The notes: generated from the letters alone by a model not told the origin. Shown: positions 8,203 through 17,887, numbered from the stretch's first letter. The stretch is DNA of 64,000 nt from an uncultured Lachnospiraceae bacterium (GCA_944380605.1 CALWIA010000006.1:42683-106682); one strand, 5' to 3'. Numbers and translations: made by a program.

Positions 8203-9129
8203 CTATTCAATTCCGTTCCCCTGCCTTTTGATCTTTTCCAGCCGCTGGATATAGCTGTCGGTCTTGGAAGGATCCACCAGGCTTTCCACAAACTCGCCGG
8301 CCTTTATGGCCTTTTCCAGGTCTATGCCGGTTTCGATTCCCATGCCGTTGAGCATGTATACCGTATCCTCTGTGGCAATGTTGCCGCTGGCGTTTTTAAA
8401 TACCGTGCAGCCGCCGATGCCCGCCAGAGAACTGTCGATCCGGTCCACCCCGGCATCCAGCGCCGCCAGCACATTGGCCAGGCCGGTGCCTCTGGTGTTG
8501 TGGGCGTGGAACGCCCAGGTCCGGATCTCCGGAAATTCCGCTTTCATCTCCAGGAACCGCTCCCGCACCTGATTCGGAAACGCCATGCCCGCCGTGTCGT
8601 TCAGAGAAATCTCTGTGGCTCCGCAGTCGATGAACCGCCGGATGATCTCCTTGATGTCCTGGCTGGGAATCCATCCGTCATAGGGGGAAACAAACGCCAG
8701 GGAGATGGAGCCCAGCAGGGTCATCTGATGCCGCGCGGCAATGGCGCCGATCTCCCGGAATCCCTCCATGCCTTCCGCAATGCTTTTCCCGGTCATCAGG
8801 CGGTAATGGGTCCCGCTGCCGGAGATGTTGATCTTTACCTTGGGACAGCCGGCGTCCGCCGCCTCCCGCATCCCTGCCGGCGTCTGCAGAAGGGCCCGGT
8901 ACACCACGCCGGGTCTGCGGTTCATCTTCTGAAACACCTCCGGCGTGCTGCGCATGCTGTCCACTCCGGACCGCTCTCCCAGAAACGAGCCTACTTCGAT
9001 TTCCCGGATGCCGGCATCCGCCATAAGGTCCAGAAGCTTTACCTTGTCCGCCACGGCAATGGGCGGCAGCGTCTGAAAGCCGTCTCTGGTAGATACTTCA
9101 CAAATCCTTACCTGTTTCGCGTAATTCAT
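8203..9129 (-). CDS. Hydroxymethylglutaryl-CoA lyase-like DRE-TIM metallolyase
   Basis: A 308-residue member of the HMGL/DRE-TIM barrel family. It has the N-terminal EVSTRDGFQ (the DRE region, here TRDG), IEVGSF, SLAFVSPYDG, LNDTAGMA, the metal-ligand stretch FHAHNTRGTGLANVLAALDAG, and the C-terminal cysteine loop GIGGCTVFKNASGN. True HMG-CoA lyases have GLGGCPYA with ASGN in that loop, so the cysteine is kept but the context differs; a related acyl-CoA or hydroxy-acid lyase is possible. The start at 9129 has AGGAGGG 5 bases upstream; an upstream extension to 9264 lies inside the neighbouring gene. Convergent with aroA and directly behind the giant surface protein. Confidence 0.8.
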   Translation of the reverse strand: MNYAKQVRICEVSTRDGFQTLPPIAVADKVKLLDLMADAGIREIEVGSFLGERSGVDSMRSTPEVFQKMNRRPGVVYRALLQTPAGMREAADAGCPKVKINISGSGTHYRLMTGKSIAEGMEGFREIGAIAARHQMTLLGSISLAFVSPYDGWIPSQDIKEIIRRFIDCGATEISLNDTAGMAFPNQVRERFLEMKAEFPEIRTWAFHAHNTRGTGLANVLAALDAGVDRIDSSLAGIGGCTVFKNASGNIATEDTVYMLNGMGIETGIDLEKAIKAGEFVESLVDPSKTDSYIQRLEKIKRQGNGIE

Positions 9130-9140
9130 ATGCACCCTCC

Positions 9141-12100
9141 TTATGATGAACGTTTGACGTTTGCTCTCTTCTTTCTCTTTCCGCCTCCCAGCAGCTTTTT
9201 CAAAATCCAGAGAACCGCCAGCACCAGCGCTGCCTTGGCAAGCGCCGGATGCTCCGACAGCCATGCCCGGACACCGGCCCGCTCTGTCTCCAGCCGCAGC
9301 TGATACTGCCCCGGTTCTTCCAGCACGGTCTCATACCAGACCGTGCCTTTGCCGGAGGCTTCTTTCTCATCTCCGGGCCGCTCCGTCAGGGAAATCTCCC
9401 CGTCCTTTTTGCTTCCCGGCAGGAAAGACAGAAGGCCGCCGTCCTCTTCCTCGTGTTCTGTTTCCATGCCTTCCGTCTTTCTGGAAAGAATGGGAATCCG
9501 TCCCTCCAGATCCGTCAGGCCGATCTCCAGCCGGATGCCGCTTCCCGTAGACTGGATTTCCAGCACCTCCGTTTCCGGCCGGAATACCGTCACGGTGCCG
9601 GCTTCTTCTGCCTCCTGCTGTCCCGCTTCTGCCGCCTCTTCTTTGGCTTCTTCCTCCGCCGGACGGACGACGCTTACGATGCCGCCCTTCATGGGGAACG
9701 AAATGGGTTCTTCTCCCGCTTCCCGATGGGCTTCTTCCAGCATCTGATGGCGTTCTTCCGAAAAACTGCCCTGTACTTCCTGTGACAAATGGGTCATGGC
9801 CGCCACCGCGAAGCTGCCGATATCGCTGCTTAAAGCCCGGAATTCCTTTGTGGTTCCGTCGTTGTAAAAGTCTCCCTCCAGCCGGGTGATCAGGCCGCTT
9901 TGGTCGATGTGATAGACTGCTGTTGCCGATCCATCCCATTCCGGCGGCAGTTCAAAGATCACCTGATAGGAACCGGGATAGGAAAACTGTTCTTCTCCCT
10001 CCAGGGAAACGCCGATGCGGTAATAGCGGCACTGGGGCTGGCGCAGGTACAGATCCTCAAATTCCAGAAATTCTTCCAGTTCCAATGCCCGGGTTTCTTC
10101 GCTTTCGCTGTACCAGCTGTAGACGGCAATGTCCGCTTCCGCCAAAGCCGCCGCCGTTTCCGCGTCGGCGTTTACCCGCACCGCGCGGGTGGTAAAATCT
10201 CCAAAGCTCTGTTCCGTCAGCAGCTGGCTCTCCGCCGGAAATTCGATCTGATAGGCCTCGCTGTCTTCCGAGCAGTACCGGGAAACTTTGATATAGGAAT
10301 CCGGCTGTCTCCGGTACAGGCAGATCCGGTTTCCATCCGCGTCCAGCGCGTACGCCGCTTCCCGGATGCAGTCTTCAAAGCCTTCCGCTTCTTCTCCCGG
10401 TTCCGTCCCATCCACGATGCCCTGGACAAACAGCGTCCCGATCATCCGGCTTTCCGCGCTGACCTCATAACTCGTATTCCAGTAGGCTTCTGTCAGATGG
10501 TCAAAGGCCCCCAGGTTCAGCTGGCCGGCAAAGGCCGCCGGCAGTTCCAGATACACAATGGACCGCCCCGGATCGCATTGCAGCGCCTGATCCGGCAGTT
10601 TCCCCTTTTTCACATTCCCGGCCTGTCCCCGCAGAGTGATATACAGGCCGCCTTCTCCGCTGAAACGCTGGGGATTCCATTTCTGCAGACCGGCCGGCCA
10701 GGCCAGGTTCTGCAGCGCCGGGCATCCGGAGTACAGGTTTTCGCCCAGTTCCGTGATGCCTGCCGGCAGCTGCGCGGAAATCAGATGGACGCAGTCCGCG
10801 AAGGCCCGCCGCTCCGCTTTTCCCTTTTCCGGCACAGCCGCTTCTGTCTCAAAGCATTCCACGGTTCTGGCCGCGCAGCCTTCAAACGCCCTTTCTCTGA
10901 TTTTTTCCACGCTGTCCGGCAGCTGCACCTGGTCCATCTGCGCGCCGGCAAAGGCGGCTTCCCCTATGGTCCGCAGCCCCGCCGGAAGCTGCACCGTTCC
11001 GTTCCCCTGTCCGAACCGGGTTCCGGCAAAGGCCTGTTCCGGAATTTCTTCCAGCCCCGCCGGAAATGTGCCTTCTTCCAGCGCCGTGCCGGAAAACGCC
11101 TCTTTGCCCAGTTCCCGCAGCGATGCCGGCAGCGCCTGCACCGCCGTATGACTTTCACTTCCGGAGGCAAACGCCCGCTCTCCTATGGACTCCACCGTGT
11201 CGGGGAGCAGAAGCAGGCTCTCGCCGGAAGCCACGCCGGTATCTCCGTCGGAGGTCAGTGCGTAAAATCCCTCTTTTTCAATGATTTTCAGATTCTGACC
11301 GGAAAACGATGCTTCCGCCAGATTTTTGGCCTCCGCGAAGCACCGGACGGGAATTTCTTCCACATCTGCCTGTATCACCAGACTGCTGCCCTGGAAATCT
11401 GCTCCCTCAAACGCACTCTCTCCCAGCGTCCGGACAGACTCCGGAAGCAGGACCGTGCCGGTAACCCCGGGAAGAGCGATGGGTTCTCCGCCGCCCGTCA
11501 CCAGTTCATATCCCTGGGCGCTTCTGGCAGCCGCGCCTGAAAACACCGCCCCGGCAAAGGCCCGCTCCCCTATGGATTCCACCTGATTTCCAAAGCGGAT
11601 GCCTCCCGCAATCACGCAGCGTTCAAAACATCCATCGGCAATCCGCTTCACCGTATCCGGGATCGCCAGGGCATACTGCCCTGCGCCGTCACCCGGCAGA
11701 GAACCATAGGTCTTCCAGTATCTCGGCTCCCCCTGATATCCTTCCGGCAGTTCCTGATGCGTTTCCTTAAAATCCAGTTCCGTTACCGGGCGGCCGTTGA
11801 CATAGGCCGGCAGCACCAGGCAGGAAGAAGACAGGTACTGCGCAGGCCGGGATGTTTTTGAATTGATATCCAGATCCTCATACCGGAGGGGATCGGAATC
11901 CGCATACTTCTCATACGGATCGTCAGGCCAGGTCACCTGCAGGGTCAGAGGCGCAAGCAGGGTCACGCCGTCCTCATTTTCTTTATAACAGGACTCCGGC
12001 ACATCCTCCATCCGGAGATTGGCCGCCGGTTCCGGCGCCTCCTGCCCCAGGATCACGATCACCTGCCGCCGGGCCGTAAACTGCCCCTCTTCCGTAGACG

Positions 12101-13931
12101 CGATGATCCACGCATTGCCTGGAGACACCGGCGTCAGCTGCCCGAACTCGTCGGTTTCCACCACCGATGGATAGCTGCTTTCATACCGGATGCGCCGGTT
12201 GTCCGCATTGGCCGGCACCGCCGACGCCGAAGCAAAATAAGCCTGCGTCCCGTCTCCGGAAAGCGGCAGAATCAGCGGTTCCTGCTCCATGAAAATTCCG
12301 GTAACAAATACCGGCGGGTTTTCCCACACATCTTCCGAAACCGAAGGGCCGGGGTGCTCCTCTTCATACATCAGCCGGACGGAATCAAACACCGATCGCC
12401 CGGTGGTGATCAGCGCCTCGTAGGCCTTTGCCAGTTCCTTAAAGGAATAACTTCCCTCCCTGGGAACGTAGCGGCTGCCGTATACGCCCCGTTTGAAAAA
12501 TTCCAGCAGCTTGTTTCCGATCTTGCTGATCCAGGCGTCGTCCATAACCGTTTCCGCATAGGAAACCGCCAGCTCCATGCCGTATTCATAGGTGTCGTAC
12601 AGCATGTACGCACCGGTGTTCAACGTCACCGCCTGCGCGTAGCTGCCGTCATAGGCATTGATCATATACCCCAGACCGGCCCGCACCGCGTCCTCCACGG
12701 CGATCTGCGCGTCCAGCAGCCGGGCCAGGCCCGCGATTTCCCCGGACTGGAACAGCATGTCGGTCAGAATTGCCGTGCCTCCCATCAGCAGGCCGGCGGC
12801 TCCGGCCCACTGCTGCACCAGGTTCAGCAGAATGTCCGTGACGATCTGCATGGACGTTCCATACTGCAGTTCGGCGGCCAGACGGGCCACATCCCCGCTG
12901 CTGACGGCCAGAATGCCGTCGGATACAGACCGGATGGCCGCCATAAGCGACGGGTCATTGGTCTGGCGGTACATCAGTTCCAGAAATTCCAGGGTGCCTT
13001 CCCGGTGTTCCGACAGCGCCATGTACATGGCCATCTTTTCTGTATATTCCAGCATGTTCTGGGTGGTAGAAAGCAGCAGGTTGACGCAGAGGCCGATGCC
13101 GGAAGCGGTTTCCGAAGAAAAGGCCGCCCCCGCGCCGGAAGCCGCGGACCCGCCGCTTCCCGACAGCCGGAAACCGCCGGCCGTCTTTTCCACCGCCCGC
13201 CGCAGGGTTTTTCCGCTGGCGTAAGCCGCGTCGTCGATTTTGGAAAGACAGGTTTCCAGCGCCTCCTGATTGGCTCTGCCCCCCAGACCCAAATCTGTCA
13301 GAATCTCTTCCAGCGAACCGGCCTTCCCCTGTTCCTGCACCACGCCGTACACCGTAGACGCCAGAAAAGCGTTCTGCAGTTCCGCCGGGCTGGCGGCCGC
13401 CAGCACCTGGCGCAGCGTCCCCTCCGAGCCCAGCACATCGGGTCCGTAGTCCAGCGCCATCACCGCGTATTCCAGAATGGTGTCCCGCCAGACGGCGCAG
13501 CTTTCCCTGGTCTTTTCCAGGGTGTCGCCGCTGGCCGCCTGCCGGCACAGGATTTCCAGAAGAATCTGCTTGTAGAGTTCCTGCCGGTTCTCAAAGACCA
13601 GGCTGCCCCCATCCGTCAGAAACAGATAGGCGTCCGCCGATTCCCGGAAGCCGAATTCCTCATCCATGGCCGTGTTGAGCCTGCGGTGCAGCATTTCCAG
13701 CGACAGATCGCTTCGGAGCCGGGGATCCTGAGACAGAAAATCCGCCAGATAGATTTCATATGCGGCGGCGCTTTCCGCTTCCAGCACCGAAGCCGTTCCC
13801 GCCGCCAAACCCTCTGCCGGAACGCTGCCCACAAACAGGCAGGCCGCCAGCAGGGCCGCCCCCAGGCGTCCTGCTGCCGGCCATGTTCTATGTCCGCTTC
13901 GCTTTTGTTTTCTTTCTTTTCCTGCTTTCAT
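9141..13931 (-). CDS. Giant surface protein: Ig-like domain, BspA-type leucine-rich repeats, C-terminal membrane anchor
   Basis: About 1596 residues. A long signal peptide comes first: a basic stretch, then LGAALLAACLFVGSV, with likely cleavage near residue 45. A largely helical region of about 500 residues follows. At about 545-630 is a bacterial Ig-like fold (VVETDEFGQLTPVSPGNAWI). Many BspA/LRR_5 units follow at about 690-1080, recognisable by repeats such as VESIGERAFAG and LRTIGEAAFAG. The tail is acidic, and near 1565-1585 is a hydrophobic stretch (AALVLAVLWILKKLLGG) with lysine and arginine after it, a membrane stop. No LPxTG motif is visible. Such proteins usually bind host or partner-cell surfaces. 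The ATG at 13931 is used because the longer start at 13961 overlaps the upstream gene. Confidence 0.8.
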   Translation of the reverse strand: MKAGKERKQKRSGHRTWPAAGRLGAALLAACLFVGSVPAEGLAAGTASVLEAESAAAYEIYLADFLSQDPRLRSDLSLEMLHRRLNTAMDEEFGFRESADAYLFLTDGGSLVFENRQELYKQILLEILCRQAASGDTLEKTRESCAVWRDTILEYAVMALDYGPDVLGSEGTLRQVLAAASPAELQNAFLASTVYGVVQEQGKAGSLEEILTDLGLGGRANQEALETCLSKIDDAAYASGKTLRRAVEKTAGGFRLSGSGGSAASGAGAAFSSETASGIGLCVNLLLSTTQNMLEYTEKMAMYMALSEHREGTLEFLELMYRQTNDPSLMAAIRSVSDGILAVSSGDVARLAAELQYGTSMQIVTDILLNLVQQWAGAAGLLMGGTAILTDMLFQSGEIAGLARLLDAQIAVEDAVRAGLGYMINAYDGSYAQAVTLNTGAYMLYDTYEYGMELAVSYAETVMDDAWISKIGNKLLEFFKRGVYGSRYVPREGSYSFKELAKAYEALITTGRSVFDSVRLMYEEEHPGPSVSEDVWENPPVFVTGIFMEQEPLILPLSGDGTQAYFASASAVPANADNRRIRYESSYPSVVETDEFGQLTPVSPGNAWIIASTEEGQFTARRQVIVILGQEAPEPAANLRMEDVPESCYKENEDGVTLLAPLTLQVTWPDDPYEKYADSDPLRYEDLDINSKTSRPAQYLSSSCLVLPAYVNGRPVTELDFKETHQELPEGYQGEPRYWKTYGSLPGDGAGQYALAIPDTVKRIADGCFERCVIAGGIRFGNQVESIGERAFAGAVFSGAAARSAQGYELVTGGGEPIALPGVTGTVLLPESVRTLGESAFEGADFQGSSLVIQADVEEIPVRCFAEAKNLAEASFSGQNLKIIEKEGFYALTSDGDTGVASGESLLLLPDTVESIGERAFASGSESHTAVQALPASLRELGKEAFSGTALEEGTFPAGLEEIPEQAFAGTRFGQGNGTVQLPAGLRTIGEAAFAGAQMDQVQLPDSVEKIRERAFEGCAARTVECFETEAAVPEKGKAERRAFADCVHLISAQLPAGITELGENLYSGCPALQNLAWPAGLQKWNPQRFSGEGGLYITLRGQAGNVKKGKLPDQALQCDPGRSIVYLELPAAFAGQLNLGAFDHLTEAYWNTSYEVSAESRMIGTLFVQGIVDGTEPGEEAEGFEDCIREAAYALDADGNRICLYRRQPDSYIKVSRYCSEDSEAYQIEFPAESQLLTEQSFGDFTTRAVRVNADAETAAALAEADIAVYSWYSESEETRALELEEFLEFEDLYLRQPQCRYYRIGVSLEGEEQFSYPGSYQVIFELPPEWDGSATAVYHIDQSGLITRLEGDFYNDGTTKEFRALSSDIGSFAVAAMTHLSQEVQGSFSEERHQMLEEAHREAGEEPISFPMKGGIVSVVRPAEEEAKEEAAEAGQQEAEEAGTVTVFRPETEVLEIQSTGSGIRLEIGLTDLEGRIPILSRKTEGMETEHEEEDGGLLSFLPGSKKDGEISLTERPGDEKEASGKGTVWYETVLEEPGQYQLRLETERAGVRAWLSEHPALAKAALVLAVLWILKKLLGGGKRKKRANVKRSS

Positions 13932-13947
13932 ATCCGCCGCGGTCCCC

Positions 13948-14931
13948 CTAATTCCGTTCAAAATAGGCCCGGGTAATCAGAATCTCGCAGTTTTCAAAGG
14001 CCGCCGCGTCCGGCTGATACAGATCCTCCCCCGCAGCCGCGATTTCCGACGCCGTCATCTGGTCCTTCCCAGTGGGCGCCAGGTATTCCCCGGCATAGAC
14101 AATGGCCCGCGCATTCCCGCTTCCGCCGTCATACCGGGGCCGTTCCCCGCCGCTTTCTTCCATAATCACCCCGGCAGGAGGCAGATAATCCGCGGATTCC
14201 GTAAAGCCGCCCTCTGTTCCGCCGTAAATCACCGCGGTCTGGAAACGGATAGGCGTATCCGACCGGTTCCAGGCATAGCCCAGACGTCCGGATCCCGCGT
14301 CCGGATCCTTCTCCAGTTCTACCCAGTCCGACGCGTCCTGCAGCACCGTATCCGAAACCTCCCACCCGGTAATCTGCAGTCCCATGACGTCTTCCGCGCT
14401 GTGAATCCAGTTGTAGTAAAATACGTCGTCCGGGTTTTCCTGCTTGCTGTCCCCGTGGAGAATGGTGTAATCGGGTACGGAAACCAGCTCATAGACCGAG
14501 GCATAGGCCGGAACTTCCCCGCTGGCGTTTGCCATCTGGGGGAATCCGTTCTCGTCGGCAAAGGTGCTTCCCGGCTGGTTCTGGAACCGCCAGCTGAACT
14601 GCACGCTGCTGTAGCTGACATCCGACTGGTTGTCAATGCGGAAAATCAGCGTGGCCCCGGCGATCCGGTACAGTTCCACCGAAAGACCGCTGCCTTCCTG
14701 GTCGGTTCCGCCGGCAATGGGAGCCGGCGCCTCTTCTTTCCCGCCTTCGGTTTCCTGTTCCGGTCCTGTCTCCGGTCCGGAAGGTTCTTCCTCCGTCTCC
14801 GGTTCCTGTTCCTCTCCCTGTATCCAGCCGCCTACGGCCTCCCCCAGCCCGTCTGCCTGTCCGGCGATTCCGCATCCGCCCAGCGCGGAGACGGCGCCAA
14901 GCAGCACCGCGCAGATCCAAATTTTTTTCAT
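13948..14931 (-). CDS. Predicted lipoprotein of unknown function
   Basis: 327 residues starting with a lipoprotein signal (MKKIWICAVLLGAVSALGGC, lipid-modified Cys at 20). A very Glu/Pro/Gly-rich linker runs to about residue 75. The rest is a beta-rich extracellular region: SVELYRIAGATLIFRIDNQSD is like the FxLx-type immunoglobulin-like modules found in other clostridial lipoproteins. No catalytic motif was recognised. AAAGGAGAG precedes the ATG. It ends 16 bases before the giant repeat protein, so both probably belong to one surface-protein operon. Confidence 0.7.
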   Translation of the reverse strand: MKKIWICAVLLGAVSALGGCGIAGQADGLGEAVGGWIQGEEQEPETEEEPSGPETGPEQETEGGKEEAPAPIAGGTDQEGSGLSVELYRIAGATLIFRIDNQSDVSYSSVQFSWRFQNQPGSTFADENGFPQMANASGEVPAYASVYELVSVPDYTILHGDSKQENPDDVFYYNWIHSAEDVMGLQITGWEVSDTVLQDASDWVELEKDPDAGSGRLGYAWNRSDTPIRFQTAVIYGGTEGGFTESADYLPPAGVIMEESGGERPRYDGGSGNARAIVYAGEYLAPTGKDQMTASEIAAAGEDLYQPDAAAFENCEILITRAYFERN

Positions 14932-14964
14932 ACTCTCTCCTTTTCCGGCCCCTGCGGCGCCGGA

Positions 14965-15963
14965 TTATTCCATACTTTCCACCGTAAATTCCAGTTCTGT
15001 GGTCCGCGATTCCCCTGGTTCCAGATATTCCAGGGTTCCATGGTCTTCTTCGTATTTTCTTCCGAATACCAGGCAGTTGGACGGTTCCAGTCCCAGGGCG
15101 TAATCCCCGGACACCATGGACTTCCACTGAATCAGGCGGGGCAGATACCGGCACGCATAGCGTAGGCCTGCCCGGATGCCCAGCCTGGGATTTTCCACCC
15201 GCAGCCGCACCCAGCCGCTTTCATCCGGTTCCGGCTGGTGAAAATACACCCGTTCCGTCCCCCCGTCTTCCGGCTCCTCCAGCCGCAGATAGGTCTCCGG
15301 CCCCACCGGCGTTCCCATCTCTTCCCGCAGCACGCAGCGGCGGCTGCCGATGTCCAGCCGGCAGTCCGGTTCCAGAAACGGACCGGAAAAATTCCAGTGA
15401 TACAGCAGAAGAAACGGCGCGCGGGCATAGCCTTCGTTGCGGAAGCAGTCCCGGATCCGCACCGTCCCGGTTCCATAAACCGTCTCTACCATCCGCTCCA
15501 GCGTAACCGACGGTTCAAACAATCCCGCCGGCGCCATCCGGCCGCTGATTTCCATGTGATACTGCCCATCCGGGCCGTAAAAGCAGCGGGAAGACACCTG
15601 TCTGGCCGGCGTAAACCGGAAGCTGCCGTGCACCGGCAGCCCCCGGGACCCATCCCCCGGCCCTACGTTGTCCGGGCCGCAGGTAAAACACATGCCGCCC
15701 ATGACGCTTTTGTCCGAAAATGCGTTTCTGCCGGCATAGGCGCCGGCGGACAGGCCGTTTTTAGCAAGAAACGACAGATTCACGCCTTTCCAGGACAGCT
15801 CCAGAAGATCCAGGCACTTATCCGTCCCTACGGTAAACTGCAGCGGGCCGTTTTTGACCTGATACGCCGTCAGGCCCTCCGCCGGGCCTTCTTCATAGCG
15901 CACCTTCCGGATCCCCGCCAGCTGTTCCGGATTTCCCACATACGCAAGGGTTTTTCTGTCCAT
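14965..15963 (-). CDS. DUF4432 / aldose 1-epimerase-like protein
   Basis: 332 residues with the galactose-mutarotase-like beta-sandwich sequence pattern of the DUF4432 family: KNGPLQFTVGTDKCLDLLEL at the start, GGMCFTCGPDNVGPG, LPVHGSFRFTPA, and YHWNFSGPFLEPDCRL further on. Members are thought to act on anomers of free or phosphorylated sugars, but the substrate is not known. It begins 4 bases after the D-lyxose isomerase stop, which points to the same sugar pathway. The start at 15963 has AAAGGA ahead of it; longer reading frames overlap the isomerase and are ignored. Confidence 0.75.
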   Translation of the reverse strand: MDRKTLAYVGNPEQLAGIRKVRYEEGPAEGLTAYQVKNGPLQFTVGTDKCLDLLELSWKGVNLSFLAKNGLSAGAYAGRNAFSDKSVMGGMCFTCGPDNVGPGDGSRGLPVHGSFRFTPARQVSSRCFYGPDGQYHMEISGRMAPAGLFEPSVTLERMVETVYGTGTVRIRDCFRNEGYARAPFLLLYHWNFSGPFLEPDCRLDIGSRRCVLREEMGTPVGPETYLRLEEPEDGGTERVYFHQPEPDESGWVRLRVENPRLGIRAGLRYACRYLPRLIQWKSMVSGDYALGLEPSNCLVFGRKYEEDHGTLEYLEPGESRTTELEFTVESME

Positions 15964-15967
15964 AGTC

Positions 15968-16654
15968 TCAGTCCTTTGCCGGCGGATACTCGTTGCACAG
16001 CAGGCGGTAGGGCGCCTCGTCCTCTTCAATCGCCGGGAATCTGCCCATGGTTTCATAGAACCGGTTGTCGTTTTCATCGTCGTTGCACATGGACACCTCG
16101 CCCAGCAGCACGGCTCCGCTGCCCGGCTCCACTTCAAAATCGTGGTACATGTTCTGGTATACGGTAATGCTCTCACCCGGCGTCAGACGGATCTGGGTGC
16201 CCGCCTTTACCGTATACTCCCTTCCATCGCAGTGCACCGTCACGTCCGTATCGGCAAACCCGCCCTCCGGCGTGGAATTGTACACCCGGATCAGCACGTT
16301 GCCGCCGCCCCGGTTGATGATGTCTTCCATCTTGTACCAGTGAAAATGCATGGGAGACGACTGGCCATCCTTGATATACAGCAGTTTTTCCGCATAAGGC
16401 TTTTTGTACACATCCGGCTTCTTGGGGTTGCCGTTGCGCAGGGTAATCAGGGAAAATCCCACCTGGTCAAATTTCCCCAGGCCGTAGTCCGTAATATCCC
16501 AGCCCAGCATGTTGTCCCGCACTTCGTCGTATTCGTGTCCTTTTTCCTGCCACTCCTCCGGCGTAAACCCGCAGAACGGCGGCAGGGCAAATCTGCACTC
16601 CTGGATCATGGCTTCCATCTCTTTCAGCGCCTTGTTGATTTCTGAACGTTTCAT
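15968..16654 (-). CDS. D-lyxose/D-mannose ketol-isomerase family
   Basis: A cupin-fold sugar isomerase of 228 residues, the usual size of the D-lyxose isomerase (YdaE-like) family, which interconverts D-lyxose and D-xylulose and often D-mannose and D-fructose. The metal site is visible as PMHFHWYKMEDIINRGGG near residues 100-120, with a further histidine in YQNMYHDFEVEPG near 175. GGAGGAGA at 16661-16668 sits about 6 bases ahead of the ATG. Downstream is the DUF4432 epimerase-like gene. No matching kinase or transporter lies beside it, so the substrate is inferred from family only. Confidence 0.82.
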   Translation of the reverse strand: MKRSEINKALKEMEAMIQECRFALPPFCGFTPEEWQEKGHEYDEVRDNMLGWDITDYGLGKFDQVGFSLITLRNGNPKKPDVYKKPYAEKLLYIKDGQSSPMHFHWYKMEDIINRGGGNVLIRVYNSTPEGGFADTDVTVHCDGREYTVKAGTQIRLTPGESITVYQNMYHDFEVEPGSGAVLLGEVSMCNDDENDNRFYETMGRFPAIEEDEAPYRLLCNEYPPAKD

Positions 16655-16672
16655 CTGTCTTCTCCTCCTGTT

Positions 16673-17218
16673 TTATAATGCCTGCGTCTGTTTGCCATCC
16701 TTCTGATAAGCCAGACGCTCGCTTCCATCTTCTACATGGATGATGCCGCAGTACGTAAATCCCAGTTTTTTTAACAGGCTCTGCATCACCGTATTGTTCC
16801 GGTGGGTGTCGATGCGCAGATTGCCGCTCTGCTCCAGCGCCCATTCCAGGCAATACGACGCCGCTCCCTTTACGGTGCCTGCCGAAGCAATGCGGTGCAC
16901 TACGCCGTAGGGCCGATCGTTCAGCCAGGTTCCATCTTCGATCACCCGGTAGGTCGCATCCTCGCCCAGCCGGTAGTGAAAGACGGCGGCGATCCGGTCT
17001 CCGGCCATGCAGACATAGCCCAGGCCCTTCTCTATATCGCTCTCCACCATTTCTCGGGTGGGATGGGTGGTTCCCCACTGCGTAGGGTTGCCGTGCTCCG
17101 CCATAAAAGTTCTGGCTCCGGCATAAATCTCCATGATCTCATCCAGCTGTTCCGGACGGCTTCTGCGGATCACAAACGCCTGCGCCGCAGCCGGTTCTCT
17201 TTTTTGTGTCTCTTCCAC
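16673..17218 (-). CDS. GNAT family N-acetyltransferase
   Basis: 181 residues with a GNAT acetyl-CoA-binding fold: a beta-rich middle (YVCMAGDRIAAVFHYRLG), VVHRIASAGTVKGAASYCLEW and the C-terminal DTHRNNTVMQSLLKKLGFTY. The substrate is unknown. The start is GTG at 17218, with GGAGGAG 6 bases upstream. It leads a minus-strand series with the lyxose isomerase and epimerase genes (18 bases to the next start), which may only reflect shared transcription. Confidence 0.82.
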   Translation of the reverse strand: MEETQKREPAAAQAFVIRRSRPEQLDEIMEIYAGARTFMAEHGNPTQWGTTHPTREMVESDIEKGLGYVCMAGDRIAAVFHYRLGEDATYRVIEDGTWLNDRPYGVVHRIASAGTVKGAASYCLEWALEQSGNLRIDTHRNNTVMQSLLKKLGFTYCGIIHVEDGSERLAYQKDGKQTQAL

Positions 17219-17393
17219 GAGTCTCCTCCTTGTTCCGCGCAGCCGGACCTGTTTTCTGTCCGTCTGTACCGGTCTCTCCCGGCTTCGCTTACGAAATATT
17301 TTACCACATTTCCCATGACATGGAAAGTCCTCCTGTGGTACACTGAAGGTAAGAAACCTGTTTTAAAAACCCTGTACGGAAAGGAGCATTCCC

Positions 17394-17843
17394 ATGTCCG
17401 ACCAGCCAAAAAACGACTCCCAGACCCCCATGACCGAGGCCCAGTTTGTCCAGATGATGCAGCGGATTGAATCCGCCAACGCGGGCCAGGAACTCTATGC
17501 CCGCAAACAGTACCGCATGTCCCAGATCACCGCCGCCGCCAGCGTCCTGGTGCTGGCCGTGGTTCTGTACGGGACCGCCGCCCTGCTTCCCCGGGCTTCG
17601 GCCACGCTGCAGAACATGGACGCCGTTATGGAAAATCTGGAAGACATCACTTCCGATCTGGCCCAGTCCGACTTGCAGCAGATGATCGCCGACGTTGACG
17701 GCATGGTTTCCTCCAGCGAAAAAAGCGTCCGGGACGCGCTGGACAAAATCAACCGCATTGACATCGACACCCTGAACCAGGCCATCCAGAACCTCAACGA
17801 CACCGTGGAACCGCTGGCCAACTTTTTCGGCCTCTTCCCCTGA
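17394..17843 (+). CDS. Small single-pass membrane protein with coiled coil, unknown function
   Basis: 149 residues. A polar N-terminus (MTEAQFVQMMQRIESA) is followed by one transmembrane helix at about 46-65 (AAASVLVLAVVLYGTAALL). A long helical segment follows, rich in DxxMxxLxxI spacing, which predicts a coiled coil (about 70-140). AAGGAG precedes the ATG. No homologous family was recognised; the shape recalls methyl-accepting-like or septum-associated helical proteins but no domain supports either. Divergent from the acetyltransferase gene and directly ahead of the T-box promoter, which is separate. Confidence 0.7.
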   Translation: MSDQPKNDSQTPMTEAQFVQMMQRIESANAGQELYARKQYRMSQITAAASVLVLAVVLYGTAALLPRASATLQNMDAVMENLEDITSDLAQSDLQQMIADVDGMVSSSEKSVRDALDKINRIDIDTLNQAIQNLNDTVEPLANFFGLFP

Positions 17844-17858
17844 CCTTTTGACAGGGGC

Positions 17859-17887
17859 TTGACAAACCGGGAAAGAAGCTGTATGAT
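17859..17887 (+). promoter_or_regulatory. Promoter for the T-box / tryptophan transporter operon
   Basis: Perfect TTGACA (17859-17864) and TATGAT (17882-17887) separated by 17 bases. Transcription would begin near 17894, at the 5' end of the T-box leader. Confidence 0.85.

Noticed and set aside
9900..11540. 546-residue plus-strand frame and others inside the giant repeat gene
   Set aside because: Shadows of the minus-strand repeats, rich in Arg/Pro with no start signals.
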